From NCBI RefSeq assembly GCF_042676045.1, contig NZ_JBHTJV010000002.1:310001-374000 (forward strand): 64,000 bases of DNA, written 5' to 3'. Shown here in pieces: positions 27,704-35,447 of the stretch. The position numbers were made by a program, and so were the translations under genes. Origin of the DNA: Pseudahrensia aquimaris. GTDB lineage: Bacteria; Pseudomonadota; Alphaproteobacteria; Rhizobiales; Rhizobiaceae. The notes beneath the pieces are model-generated. The model ran no database searches and had not been told where the DNA came from. It saw only the letters and a program-made list of their open reading frames with translations. Within the stretch, counting starts at the first letter, position 1. Every line of letters begins with the position of its first letter.

Positions 27704-30557
27704 CTTTGAGCGAATTTTTCAGCGCGGCCAAAGCTGCAAAAGGCGAGTCCGGATCGGCGACTTTTGGCTTTTCTTGGCGCTTGGGGGCCGGTTTGCCGCC
27801 TGCTTTGGGGTCTTTACCTTGGCCTCTGGCCTGTTTCGTCCGATCAGAACGGCCTTTGCGCGGGGCATTTTGCTCTGCGCCGCGCGGTTTCCCCCTGCCG
27901 CCGGCTCGAACGGGCCGCCAAATGTCGATGCGTTTTTCTTCTTCAGGCTCTTCAGAGGTTGCTTCGGCAGAAGACGCTTCAGCGGGAACAATTTCAGCCT
28001 CTGGGGTTGCTTCTTCCGTTTTGGGCGCGTCACCTTGCGTTTTCGGAGCGTCCCATTGAGCGACTTTGGCTTCGACGTCGGCAGCCGCCATATTGTCGTT
28101 TTTGTAGCCCAAGCCTTTTAGCACCGCCGCCATATCTTCATGGGTTGCGCCGAGGATCGAGAGCATGTCCGGGGTGACGTAAAATCCAACCCCGTCCCAA
28201 GCACCGCCGGGGCGGGCTTCGGTTTTGTCGGCACGCCACGAAATTGCGGGGCGGATCAGGTCTGCCAGACGTTCCAGAATATCGGCACGCACGGCCTTTT
28301 GGCCCAGCACGCGGAAACCGGCGAGCGGGTAGAAGGCTTGGTCGAATGTCTCGTCGACCGGCATGGACGTGCGTCCAGCGGCAAGAGCGGTGACAATCTC
28401 TTCGCGACCTGCGGCTTCCATCTTGTTGTTGTTGAGCGCCCACAGCTTGGCGCACAGAGCTGCCGGTGCAGGCTTGATGAGGGCTGGCACAAAGATGTGA
28501 TAAGCGCCAAAGCGTACGCCTTTGCGGCGAAGCTGGGCGCGTTGGTCTTGGTCGAGGCCGCGCACGTCGTCTGCAATGTCACGACGGTCTACCACGCCCA
28601 TGCTTTCAACAATGCGGAAGGAGACGCCACGAGCGAGACCGTCGACGCCTTCATCATTGGAAAGATCGAGAAGTGGCTTGAGGTGAGTTTCGATCTGAAA
28701 ACCGATCCAGCGTTCTAGGCGTGCGGCAACCTTATCGCGCGCTGGGCCGGTCAGTTGTTCGTCGGCCAGCAGGATAACGCGGGGCTTGAGAACCGCATCT
28801 CCGGCGGCAAGCCTGCCTACGGGGGCGCCAATCCAGCGCAGCGTTCCATCGCTGTCGGCGATGATGTCTGAATTGGGCGCAGCGGCAAGACGTTCGGAAC
28901 GGGCTTCGATTTCGCTCGCCAGCGCTTTTTGCGCTGCAAGGCGTGTGGCTTTCGCGTCCGGGCCATCGGCCGTCGCGTCGCGCGTGAATCGAAAACCGAC
29001 GAGTTCACCAACATGGTGTCCCTCAACGGTGACCGTTCCGGTCGGCGAAATTTCGGCCTCAAGCATAGAGTTTTCCCGAAGGCGCTTCATCAACACCGAT
29101 GTCCTGCGATCAACAAAGCGTTTCGTCAAGCGATCATGCAGGGCATCGGACAGGCGATCTTCGATGGCGCGGGCTTCTCCTTGCCAATGCGTGGCGTCTT
29201 TCAGCCATGAATCGCGGTGCGCGACGAAGGTCCATGTGCGAATGTGTGCAATCCGGTTTGAGAGCGCATCAATCTCGCCTCGTGTATCATCGCACTGGCT
29301 CATTTGCTGGGCAAACCAGTCAGGGTCAATATAGCCGTTGTCTGCCAGATCAAGGTAGATAGACGACAGCAGATCGGCATGGTTTGCCGGCGAGACGCGG
29401 CGGTAGTCCGGTATTTGTGCCACCTGCCAAAGTTGTTCCACGTGCGCGGCTTCCAGCACTCTGTCTTTGACACTTTGCAGCCCCGCCATCGCGGTGAACG
29501 CCCGTTGGTCGATGGCCATCGGGGCTTTGACCAAGGTCGGATCTTTTGATGGGGTTTCCAGCGAGACGACAAGGCTTTCAATGGATGAAAAGTCCAGATC
29601 GCGGCTGCGCCATTGCATAACTTTCACGGGCGGGAATTCGTGGGTTTCCAAACGACTGACCAATTCGTCTTCGAACGGATCGACATTTCCCGTTACTCCG
29701 AACGTACCGTCATTGGTGTGGCGTCCGGCGCGGCCAGCGATCTGTCCGAATTCCGCAGGGTGCAGCCGGCGCATTTGGTGTCCATCAAATTTCGTTTGCT
29801 GAGCGAAAGCTACGTGATCAACGTCAAGATTAAGACCCATGCCAATCGCGTCCGTCGCGATAAGAAAATCCACATCACCTGATTGATACAGCTCCACCTG
29901 CGCGTTGCGGGTGCGCGGCGATAGCGAGCCGAGAACGACGGCAGCCGCGCCCCTTTGTCGGCGGATGAGTTCGGCGATGGCGTAAACTTCATCAGCCGAG
30001 AAGGCGACGATTGCGGAACGGCGAGGCAGGCGGGTGATCTTTTTCTGGCCCGCATATTGAAGCTGCGAGAGGCGTGGGCGTGTCACGACGTTAATGCCGG
30101 GCAGCAAGGCCTCCAGCGCAGGGCGCAGCGTTGCGGCGCCAAGAAGCATTGTCTCGTTGGTGCCGCGCAAATGAAGCAATCGGTCGGTAAAGACGTGGCC
30201 GCGATACAGATCGGAAGCCAGTTGCACCTCGTCGATGGCGAGAAAGGCAACATCAGTGGTCGGCGGCATGGCCTCGACCGTGCAGATGTGGAAACGCGCA
30301 CCAGGCGGGCGAATTTTCTCTTCGCCGGTTATCAGCGCGACCTGGTTTGCAGGCACCCGTTCGATGACACGGTTGTAAACCTCTCGCGCCAGCAAGCGCA
30401 GGGGCAGGCCGATCATGCCGGATTGGTGGCCGAGCATACGTTCAATAGCGAGGTGGGTTTTGCCTGTATTGGTCGGCCCGAGAACGGCGGTGACACCGCG
30501 CCCGGCCCCAAGGCGGCTTTCGCGCCTTTTTAGTTCGGGTCTGGTGTTGCGGTTCAT
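27690..30557 (-). CDS. Suv3-like DExH/D superfamily 2 RNA helicase
   Basis: The 955-residue protein has Walker A GPTNTGKT at 27-34, motif II in FLAIDEVQLASD (DEVQ), TMLLGAATLRPAL (motif III region) and the C-terminal RecA motifs FLIATDAIGMGLNL and QIAGRAGRHTNDGTFG. This layout matches mitochondrial Suv3, the degradosome helicase, and its alphaproteobacterial homologues. The last 150 residues are Lys, Glu, Pro and Gly rich and probably disordered RNA-binding extensions. The role is likely RNA unwinding in decay or ribosome maturation, inferred from family. Confidence 0.92.
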   Translation of the reverse strand: MNRNTRPELKRRESRLGAGRGVTAVLGPTNTGKTHLAIERMLGHQSGMIGLPLRLLAREVYNRVIERVPANQVALITGEEKIRPPGARFHICTVEAMPPTTDVAFLAIDEVQLASDLYRGHVFTDRLLHLRGTNETMLLGAATLRPALEALLPGINVVTRPRLSQLQYAGQKKITRLPRRSAIVAFSADEVYAIAELIRRQRGAAAVVLGSLSPRTRNAQVELYQSGDVDFLIATDAIGMGLNLDVDHVAFAQQTKFDGHQMRRLHPAEFGQIAGRAGRHTNDGTFGVTGNVDPFEDELVSRLETHEFPPVKVMQWRSRDLDFSSIESLVVSLETPSKDPTLVKAPMAIDQRAFTAMAGLQSVKDRVLEAAHVEQLWQVAQIPDYRRVSPANHADLLSSIYLDLADNGYIDPDWFAQQMSQCDDTRGEIDALSNRIAHIRTWTFVAHRDSWLKDATHWQGEARAIEDRLSDALHDRLTKRFVDRRTSVLMKRLRENSMLEAEISPTGTVTVEGHHVGELVGFRFTRDATADGPDAKATRLAAQKALASEIEARSERLAAAPNSDIIADSDGTLRWIGAPVGRLAAGDAVLKPRVILLADEQLTGPARDKVAARLERWIGFQIETHLKPLLDLSNDEGVDGLARGVSFRIVESMGVVDRRDIADDVRGLDQDQRAQLRRKGVRFGAYHIFVPALIKPAPAALCAKLWALNNNKMEAAGREEIVTALAAGRTSMPVDETFDQAFYPLAGFRVLGQKAVRADILERLADLIRPAISWRADKTEARPGGAWDGVGFYVTPDMLSILGATHEDMAAVLKGLGYKNDNMAAADVEAKVAQWDAPKTQGDAPKTEEATPEAEIVPAEASSAEATSEEPEEEKRIDIWRPVRAGGRGKPRGAEQNAPRKGRSDRTKQARGQGKDPKAGGKPAPKRQEKPKVADPDSPFAALAALKNSLKGGNG

Positions 30558-30671
30558 GGCAAATATCCTTGCCGCCGCAGGCGCGGGGCTTCAAGTGCCA
30601 GTGTTAGCATTGTGTGGCGGATTGCAAACCGCGCCTAAAGGTCCACCCCCAAAAAGATGAACACCAAGCGC

Positions 30672-31484
30672 TTAGCGTAGGGCGAGTTTAGTGGCGTTGC
30701 CCTCTATCATGCCGAAGCGTGTTGGCACCTTGAAGCCGACGAGGCTGAAGACATCGGTAGAACCGACGCGGCCCATCTGGACTTCAATGTCTTTTCGCGT
30801 CTTGAGGAAATTAGTGCCCTTGTTGGACTTGCGATGGCCAGCGACAGGTACGTATTTTACTGCGCATCGGTAAACTGGTCCATTGTATCCAGCAGGGCGG
30901 TCTGTGCCTTCGCCCTTGTAGCTGAATTCCAGGTTCATGCGCACTTTCCCGTCAAATACAGGCACACTGCGGTTGCAGACCTCTTTGCCGTTGGTTTTGC
31001 CGCCGTCTGCCACGGGGAATATCAGAGCGCTGACGGGGTCCAGTACGTTTTTAGAGTGGCTGTCTTTCAGCGGTATCGTGTCCGGCTTGATTTTGATCTT
31101 TGGGCTGTAGGCAATTTTCACGACATTGGCACCGGCGAATGTAAGCTGCGTTTCCCCCTTCTTTTTGCCGCGTCGAAACGATGCATTTTGGCTGGAGGGA
31201 ATTACTTTGGTGCCTGATATCTTGCCGCTCGCGCTCATTGAGCCCTTGGAACTCGCAATGATAGCCATCGCCTTGTTCGTCCGTGCAGAGCCGTCGATTT
31301 TATAGCGCGTGCCGTTGATTACGATCTTGTTCTTCATTGTGGCAACGGGAATGCCCTTGAAATAGACTGAAAACGTGCTGGAAAGGTTCGCATCCGCTGC
31401 ATTTGCAATAATGGGTGACGATACCAGAACTGCCGTGAGCAATGATGCTGCGGAGCGTTTTGGCCTTTGTTTCATCAGTTTCAT
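30672..31484 (-). CDS. DUF3108 domain-containing exported protein
   Basis: The protein of about 270 residues has a signal peptide (LLTAVLVSSPIIANAADA). The DUF3108 region starts FSVYFKGIPVATMKNKIVIN and includes DPVSALIFPV and a conserved C-terminal segment TRKDIEVQMGRVGSTDVFSL. DUF3108 proteins are periplasmic beta-rich proteins of unknown function. The frame opens at 31550, but MKLMKQRPKR at ATG 31484 puts a proper signal sequence at the N-terminus. It diverges from rpmB. Confidence 0.8.
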   Translation of the reverse strand: MKLMKQRPKRSAASLLTAVLVSSPIIANAADANLSSTFSVYFKGIPVATMKNKIVINGTRYKIDGSARTNKAMAIIASSKGSMSASGKISGTKVIPSSQNASFRRGKKKGETQLTFAGANVVKIAYSPKIKIKPDTIPLKDSHSKNVLDPVSALIFPVADGGKTNGKEVCNRSVPVFDGKVRMNLEFSYKGEGTDRPAGYNGPVYRCAVKYVPVAGHRKSNKGTNFLKTRKDIEVQMGRVGSTDVFSLVGFKVPTRFGMIEGNATKLALR

Positions 31485-31615
31485 GGGAGGACTTTCTGCC
31501 TTTTGTGGTTTGCAACACACGCCGTTGTCCGTATTCACATCGCCAAGCAATAGGGCGAAACTAGGAAGGTGCCAATTTTTGCGCCTGCGTCACATTTGTG
31601 ATTGCGCGTCAGCCC

Positions 31616-31644
31616 TTGACGAAATGGCTCTTCGCGCCTAGGAC
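31616..31644 (+). promoter_or_regulatory. Candidate sigma-70 type promoter of rpmB
   Basis: TTGACG (31616-31621), a 17-base spacer and TAGGAC (31639-31644) lie about 170 bases ahead of the rpmB ATG. The -35 is good and the -10 partial. The surrounding 31485-31813 interval holds no gene and serves both rpmB and the divergent DUF3108 gene. Confidence 0.4.
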
Positions 31645-31813
31645 AGCGCCACAATTTCCCGCACTGGCGAAACTGTTGGCCGCGATGGCCGTTCAAAGCC
31701 TTTCTCGAGGCGTTGGAGGATCGTCGTGAAAATTGCATGTGCCATATGAATGACGCATGAACGGCTTTCAGGACCACGTGCTTTTGATAGACGATAACCG
31801 AAGGACGACCATC

Positions 31814-32107
31814 ATGTCCCGCAAATGTGAACTGACCGGCAAAGCCGTTATGACCGGTAACAATGTGTCCCACGCTAACAACCGGACGCGCCGCCGTTTC
31901 CTCCCGAACCTCGTCAATGTGACGTTGCTTTCGGAATCGCTGGGCCAGCGCATCCGCCTTCGCGTTGCAGCTGCTGCTCTTCGCACGGTTGAGCATCGCG
32001 GCGGTTTGGACGCGTTCCTGATCAAAGCAAAAGAAGACGATCTTTCGCCAAAAGCGAAAATTCTGCGCCGTCAGGTTCAAAAGAAAGCCGCTGAACAGGC
32101 TGCTTAA
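31814..32107 (+). CDS. rpmB: 50S ribosomal protein L28
   Basis: L28 (97 residues) is a basic protein near the L1 stalk of the large subunit. MSRKCELTGKAVMTGNNVSH at the N-terminus and RRRFLPNLVNVTLLSE are diagnostic. The C-terminus is Lys/Ala-rich and of alphaproteobacterial length. The open frame extends 19 codons upstream, but ATG 31814 with AAGGACG just ahead gives the conserved start. A strong intrinsic terminator follows at 32154. Confidence 0.97.
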   Translation: MSRKCELTGKAVMTGNNVSHANNRTRRRFLPNLVNVTLLSESLGQRIRLRVAAAALRTVEHRGGLDAFLIKAKEDDLSPKAKILRRQVQKKAAEQAA

Positions 32108-32153
32108 TGTGGTTTCGGGCCAGATGCTGGCCTGACCCATACAAGACATAGAG

Positions 32154-32177
32154 AAGGCGGCAATTGCTGCCTTTTTT
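32154..32177 (+). terminator. Intrinsic terminator of rpmB
   Basis: AAGGCGGC and GCTGCCTT form an 8-base stem (one G-T pair) around loop AATT, running directly into six Ts. It lies 47 bases after the rpmB stop. Confidence 0.85.
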
Positions 32178-32190
32178 GTTGGACAGACCT

Positions 32191-32224
32191 CATTTGCGTT
32201 TTCGCCTCACCGGCTTCGCAAATG
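32191..32224 (+). promoter_or_regulatory. Inverted repeat in the leader of the YhhQ-type transporter gene
   Basis: CATTTGCG (32191-32198) and CGCAAATG (32217-32224) are perfect 8-base complements with an 18-base loop, between the rpmB terminator and the transporter ATG at 32260. It could be a leader hairpin or an operator. The loop and tail do not fit the preQ1-I consensus. Confidence 0.4.
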
Positions 32225-32259
32225 CCTAACCGAACCCCAACAGCAAAGGACTTTGCGCC

Positions 32260-32937
32260 ATGACCGCAGCCGTTTCCCGTTCTACTCTCGTTGCATTTAT
32301 CGCCGCCATGGCCTTCGTGGTCGTTGTCTCCAATGTGCTTGTGCAGTTTCCTGTGCAGGCGATGATTGGCTCCTACAATCTTGCTGACCTGCTGACCTAT
32401 GGCGCTTTCACCTATCCGATCGCGTTTCTCGTCAACGATCTGACCAATCGCCGCTTTGGCCCCTCCAAGGCACGCATTGTTGTCGGGTTTGGCTTTGTGC
32501 TTGCTGTGATCTGCTCAGCGACCATTCCGCCGCTGCTGTTCTCGCTGGGTCTGTTTCCCTTTGAAATGACAAGCGGACGTCTGCTGCGCATCGCGATTGC
32601 ATCGGGCACCGCTTTTCTGATTGCGCAATTGTTGGACGTGTTTGTGTTTGACCGCCTGCGCGGCGGCCAGTGGTGGAAAGCGCCGTTGTTCTCCACCTTC
32701 GTCGGTTCAGTGCTGGATACGGTTCTGTTCTTTTCGCTCGCCTTCGCCACCAGCTTTGCTTTCTTGGGCGCTGGCGATGAGTTTGCGACGGAAGCCGCAC
32801 CGTTCCTCGGCCTGTTTGCAATCGAAGCACCGCGCTGGATTTCCTGGGCCGTGGGTGATTTCGGTGTGAAGGTGCTGGTTGGTTTGGCGCTGCTCATCCC
32901 ATACGGGGTCATCGCGCGTCGCCCCGCCGTAGCCTAG
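32260..32937 (+). CDS. VUT family queuosine-precursor transporter (YhhQ-like)
   Basis: A 225-residue integral membrane protein with about six transmembrane segments. NLADLLTYGAFTYPIAFLVN, DLTNRRFGPSKAR and the late CPRWISWAVGDFGVKVL-like segment (here APRWISWAVGDFGVK) are family signatures. YhhQ imports queuine-pathway intermediates (preQ0/preQ1) for tRNA modification. Substrate assignment is by family. The TAG stop overlaps the stop codon of the convergent GFA gene. Confidence 0.88.
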   Translation: MTAAVSRSTLVAFIAAMAFVVVVSNVLVQFPVQAMIGSYNLADLLTYGAFTYPIAFLVNDLTNRRFGPSKARIVVGFGFVLAVICSATIPPLLFSLGLFPFEMTSGRLLRIAIASGTAFLIAQLLDVFVFDRLRGGQWWKAPLFSTFVGSVLDTVLFFSLAFATSFAFLGAGDEFATEAAPFLGLFAIEAPRWISWAVGDFGVKVLVGLALLIPYGVIARRPAVA

Positions 32938-33305
32938 TCTTCGGGTCTATTGCGCTCGAATTGTAGCGCCCCGGGCAAGGGGCTGAGCCACGATTCACGT
33001 CGGATGGTCCACAGTTCGTAGGTGGGCTTGAATTGGTCTGGCGCATCAAGAGCGCCAAGATGAATTTCGATCTCTTTGCCCGATCGTGAAAAAACCGATG
33101 ATCCGCATGTCGGGCAGAAGTGACGCTGCTCGTGATGATGGGTTTTGCCTTCGATTGTTACCAAGTCTTGCGCAAAAACGGCAGACGCATGGAAAACCGC
33201 GCCGTGGTGTTTTCGGCAATCGAGGCAATGGCACAGGCCGACGCGATCGGGCTTGCCGTCGGCTGTGAAGCGGACGGCTCCGCAAACGCAGCCGCCCTGT
33301 ACCAT
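32934..33305 (-). CDS. GFA family zinc-binding protein
   Basis: A 123-residue member of the Gfa/Mss4-fold family. The zinc ligand set is visible: GGCVCGAVRF, GLCHCLDCRKHHGA and HFCPTCGSSVF. The family is named for glutathione-dependent formaldehyde activation, but most members have unproven functions. It abuts bolA directly: the bolA stop at 33306 is one base from this start. Confidence 0.9.
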   Translation of the reverse strand: MVQGGCVCGAVRFTADGKPDRVGLCHCLDCRKHHGAVFHASAVFAQDLVTIEGKTHHHEQRHFCPTCGSSVFSRSGKEIEIHLGALDAPDQFKPTYELWTIRRESWLSPLPGALQFERNRPED

Positions 33306-33605
33306 TTAAGCTGTGCCTTTAGCGTCGATGGCCAGCGCGTGCAGGCCGGCGTCGAATTCTTCTTTCATCAGTGCATTAATCGCCCGATGTGTGGCGACGC
33401 GGTTTTGGCCGTTGAAGGCATCGGCCACGATTCGAATCCGTAGATGGCTCTCGCCTTGGCCGTTAAATCCGGGCTGGTGGCCCGCATGGAGATGGCTTTC
33501 GTTGATCACTTCCAGCGACGTGGGCGCGAAGGCTTCCGTTAGCTTGCGCTCCATTTGCAGAACGAGTGGGCCTTTGGTTGGCGCGGTGGCATCTTGCTGC
33601 GTCAT
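33306..33605 (-). CDS. BolA family protein
   Basis: A 99-residue BolA/IbaG-like protein. LEVINESHLHAGHQPGFNG, ESHLRIRIVADAFNGQNRV and HRAINALMKEEFDAGLHALA are the complete signature, including the H of the class II KH-like loop. BolA proteins pair with monothiol glutaredoxins in Fe-S cluster trafficking and affect cell shape. It diverges from the J-protein gene; the bolA/J-protein/cobS/cobT neighbourhood is typical of Rhizobiales. Confidence 0.94.
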   Translation of the reverse strand: MTQQDATAPTKGPLVLQMERKLTEAFAPTSLEVINESHLHAGHQPGFNGQGESHLRIRIVADAFNGQNRVATHRAINALMKEEFDAGLHALAIDAKGTA

Positions 33606-33738
33606 TAATGCTCCTTATGTCGAGGGCTGCGGTCTGGTCTTTTGGCCGTTGGTGGTCTAAACATGATCGCCCCTTCAAGACACCAATTTGGGCATCCTGC
33701 AACCGGGATGCAATCCGTAAAGGTCATCTGTTCAGCCC

Positions 33739-34359
33739 ATGGCTTCCAATTCCGATATTTTCGACAAAATACGCATCAAACCGCGCGGGGCGAAGAAGCG
33801 TGAGGAAGAAGAAAAAGCCGCCAATGAGTGCGCTTGGGAAGGGTGCGACAAGCCCGGTGCCCATAAAGCACCGATGGGCCGCAACCGCGAAGGGCACTAC
33901 ATCAATTTTTGTCTGGAGCACGTTCGTCTCTACAACAAGAATTTCAACTATTTCTCCGGTCTTTCTGACGAGCAGATCGCCAAGTTCCAAAAAGAGAGCC
34001 TCACCGGGAACCGCCCGACCAAGCCGATGAGCACACGGCGCGTGGGGGAGCAGGTGGACGAATCAACTTTGCGCGCCAAACCGACATGGCACAAGAACGT
34101 GCGCACTCGCTATACGCCCGACGGCAAGCGCATTCCCACCGGCACGACCGGCCCACGCAAACTAAAGCGGCTTGACGCAAAAGCCATGCGCGACCTTGGC
34201 CTGCCGGAATCGGCAAGCAAGGAAGAAGTCACCCGCAAATACAAGCTGCTGGTGAAGCAGAACCACCCCGACGCCAACGGCGGCGACCGCTCTTCCGAGC
34301 AGCGGCTGCAGGTCATTCTGGCAGCTTATAAACAACTCAAATCGTCGGGGATTGCGTGA
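33739..34359 (+). CDS. J domain-containing protein (DnaJ-like, C-terminal J domain)
   Basis: The 206-residue protein has a conserved N-terminal region with a possible zinc site (ANECAWEGCDKPGAHKAP, HYINFCLEHVRLYNKNFNYF) and a J domain in the last 65 residues: DLGLPESASKEEVTRKYKLL then KQNHPDANGGDRSSEQRLQV with the HPD motif. J proteins stimulate DnaK ATPase. The N-terminal region, unlike classical DnaJ, probably selects a particular client. It lies 102 bases upstream of cobS. Confidence 0.9.
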   Translation: MASNSDIFDKIRIKPRGAKKREEEEKAANECAWEGCDKPGAHKAPMGRNREGHYINFCLEHVRLYNKNFNYFSGLSDEQIAKFQKESLTGNRPTKPMSTRRVGEQVDESTLRAKPTWHKNVRTRYTPDGKRIPTGTTGPRKLKRLDAKAMRDLGLPESASKEEVTRKYKLLVKQNHPDANGGDRSSEQRLQVILAAYKQLKSSGIA

Positions 34360-34360
34360 G

Positions 34361-34386
34361 GCTTTCAAGCCGTTTGTATTGAAAGC
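34361..34386 (+). terminator. Hairpin after the J-protein gene
   Basis: GCTTTCAA (34361-34368) and TTGAAAGC (34379-34386) form a perfect 8-base stem with a 10-base loop, immediately after the stop. The following bases AGCCTTTCG give only a weak T-tract, so termination may be partial. Confidence 0.4.
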
Positions 34387-34461
34387 AGCCTTTCGTTAAA
34401 CCGATTTCCAACACATCCATTTGGGCCGACCGGCCCGCGCGAATAAAGAAGCACGATCATC

Positions 34462-35436
34462 ATGACAGAGCACGCCAATTTGCCGGACCGAATGGTTTCG
34501 GTCCGTGAGGTTTTCGGCATTGATTCCGACTGGGAAGTTCCCGCCTACAGCGAGAAGAGCGAGCACGTGCCAGCGCTCGACCCGGACTATCTGTTCGACC
34601 GCACAACAACACTCGCGATTTTGGCCGGCTACGCCAACAACCGCCGTGTGATGGTGACGGGCTATCACGGCACGGGTAAATCCACGCATATTGAACAGGT
34701 CGGCGCACGGCTGAACTGGCCGACGGTTCGCGTGAACCTCGACAGCCACATTTCCCGTATCGACCTTGTCGGCAAAGACGCGATTGTGCTGGAAGACGGC
34801 CAGCAGATTACGAAATTCCAGGACGGTATCCTGCCGTGGGCGCTGCAAAACAATGTGGCGCTGGTGTTCGATGAATACGACGCTGGCCGCCCGGACGTGA
34901 TGTTCGTTATCCAGCGTGTGCTGGAAGTCGCCGGTCGCCTGACCCTGCTTGACCAGAACCGCGTGATCGAACCGCACCCGGCCTTCCGCTTGTTTGCGAC
35001 GACCAACACGGTGGGCCTTGGCGATACGTCCGGCCTCTATCACGGCACGCAGCAGATCAACCAAGGCCAGATGGACCGCTGGTCGATCGTTACGCAGCTC
35101 AACTATCTGCCGCACGACCACGAGGTCGATATCGTTGCCGCTAAAACGTCCGAATGGGCAAACGCCGAAGGGCGCGATAACATCAACAAGATGGTGCGGG
35201 TTGCTGACATGACCCGCGCCGCGTTCATCAACGGCGATCTTTCCACCGTGATGAGCCCGCGGACCGTTCTCACATGGGCCGAGAACTCGGTTATTTTCGG
35301 CGACATCTCTTTCGCCTTCCGCCTGACCTTCTTGAACAAATGCGATGAGCTGGAACGGCCCTTGGTGGCAGAATTCTACCAGCGTGCGTTTGGCGAAGAG
35401 TTGAAGGAAAGCGCCGTGAATGTGGCGTTGAGTTAG
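34462..35436 (+). CDS. cobS: Cobaltochelatase subunit CobS
   Basis: CobS (324 residues) is the MoxR-type AAA+ subunit of the aerobic cobaltochelatase CobNST, which inserts cobalt into hydrogenobyrinic acid diamide. Walker A GYHGTGKST is at 67-75, Walker B is ALVFDEYDAGRPD, and sensor-like RLFATTNTVGLGD follows. The N-terminal MVSVREVFGIDSDWEVPAYS is distinctive of CobS. CobT is encoded 11 bases downstream; CobN is not in the window. Confidence 0.95.
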   Translation: MTEHANLPDRMVSVREVFGIDSDWEVPAYSEKSEHVPALDPDYLFDRTTTLAILAGYANNRRVMVTGYHGTGKSTHIEQVGARLNWPTVRVNLDSHISRIDLVGKDAIVLEDGQQITKFQDGILPWALQNNVALVFDEYDAGRPDVMFVIQRVLEVAGRLTLLDQNRVIEPHPAFRLFATTNTVGLGDTSGLYHGTQQINQGQMDRWSIVTQLNYLPHDHEVDIVAAKTSEWANAEGRDNINKMVRVADMTRAAFINGDLSTVMSPRTVLTWAENSVIFGDISFAFRLTFLNKCDELERPLVAEFYQRAFGEELKESAVNVALS

Positions 35437-35447
35437 GCTGGAAAACC

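Noticed and set aside
32178..32260. preQ1-I riboswitch ahead of the YhhQ-type gene
   Set aside because: The loop and the A-rich tail with CTA required by the consensus are missing; only the inverted repeat is reported.
34360..34461. Cobalamin riboswitch upstream of cobS
   Set aside because: The gap is only about 100 bases and shows no B12-box; the J-protein hairpin accounts for the structure seen.
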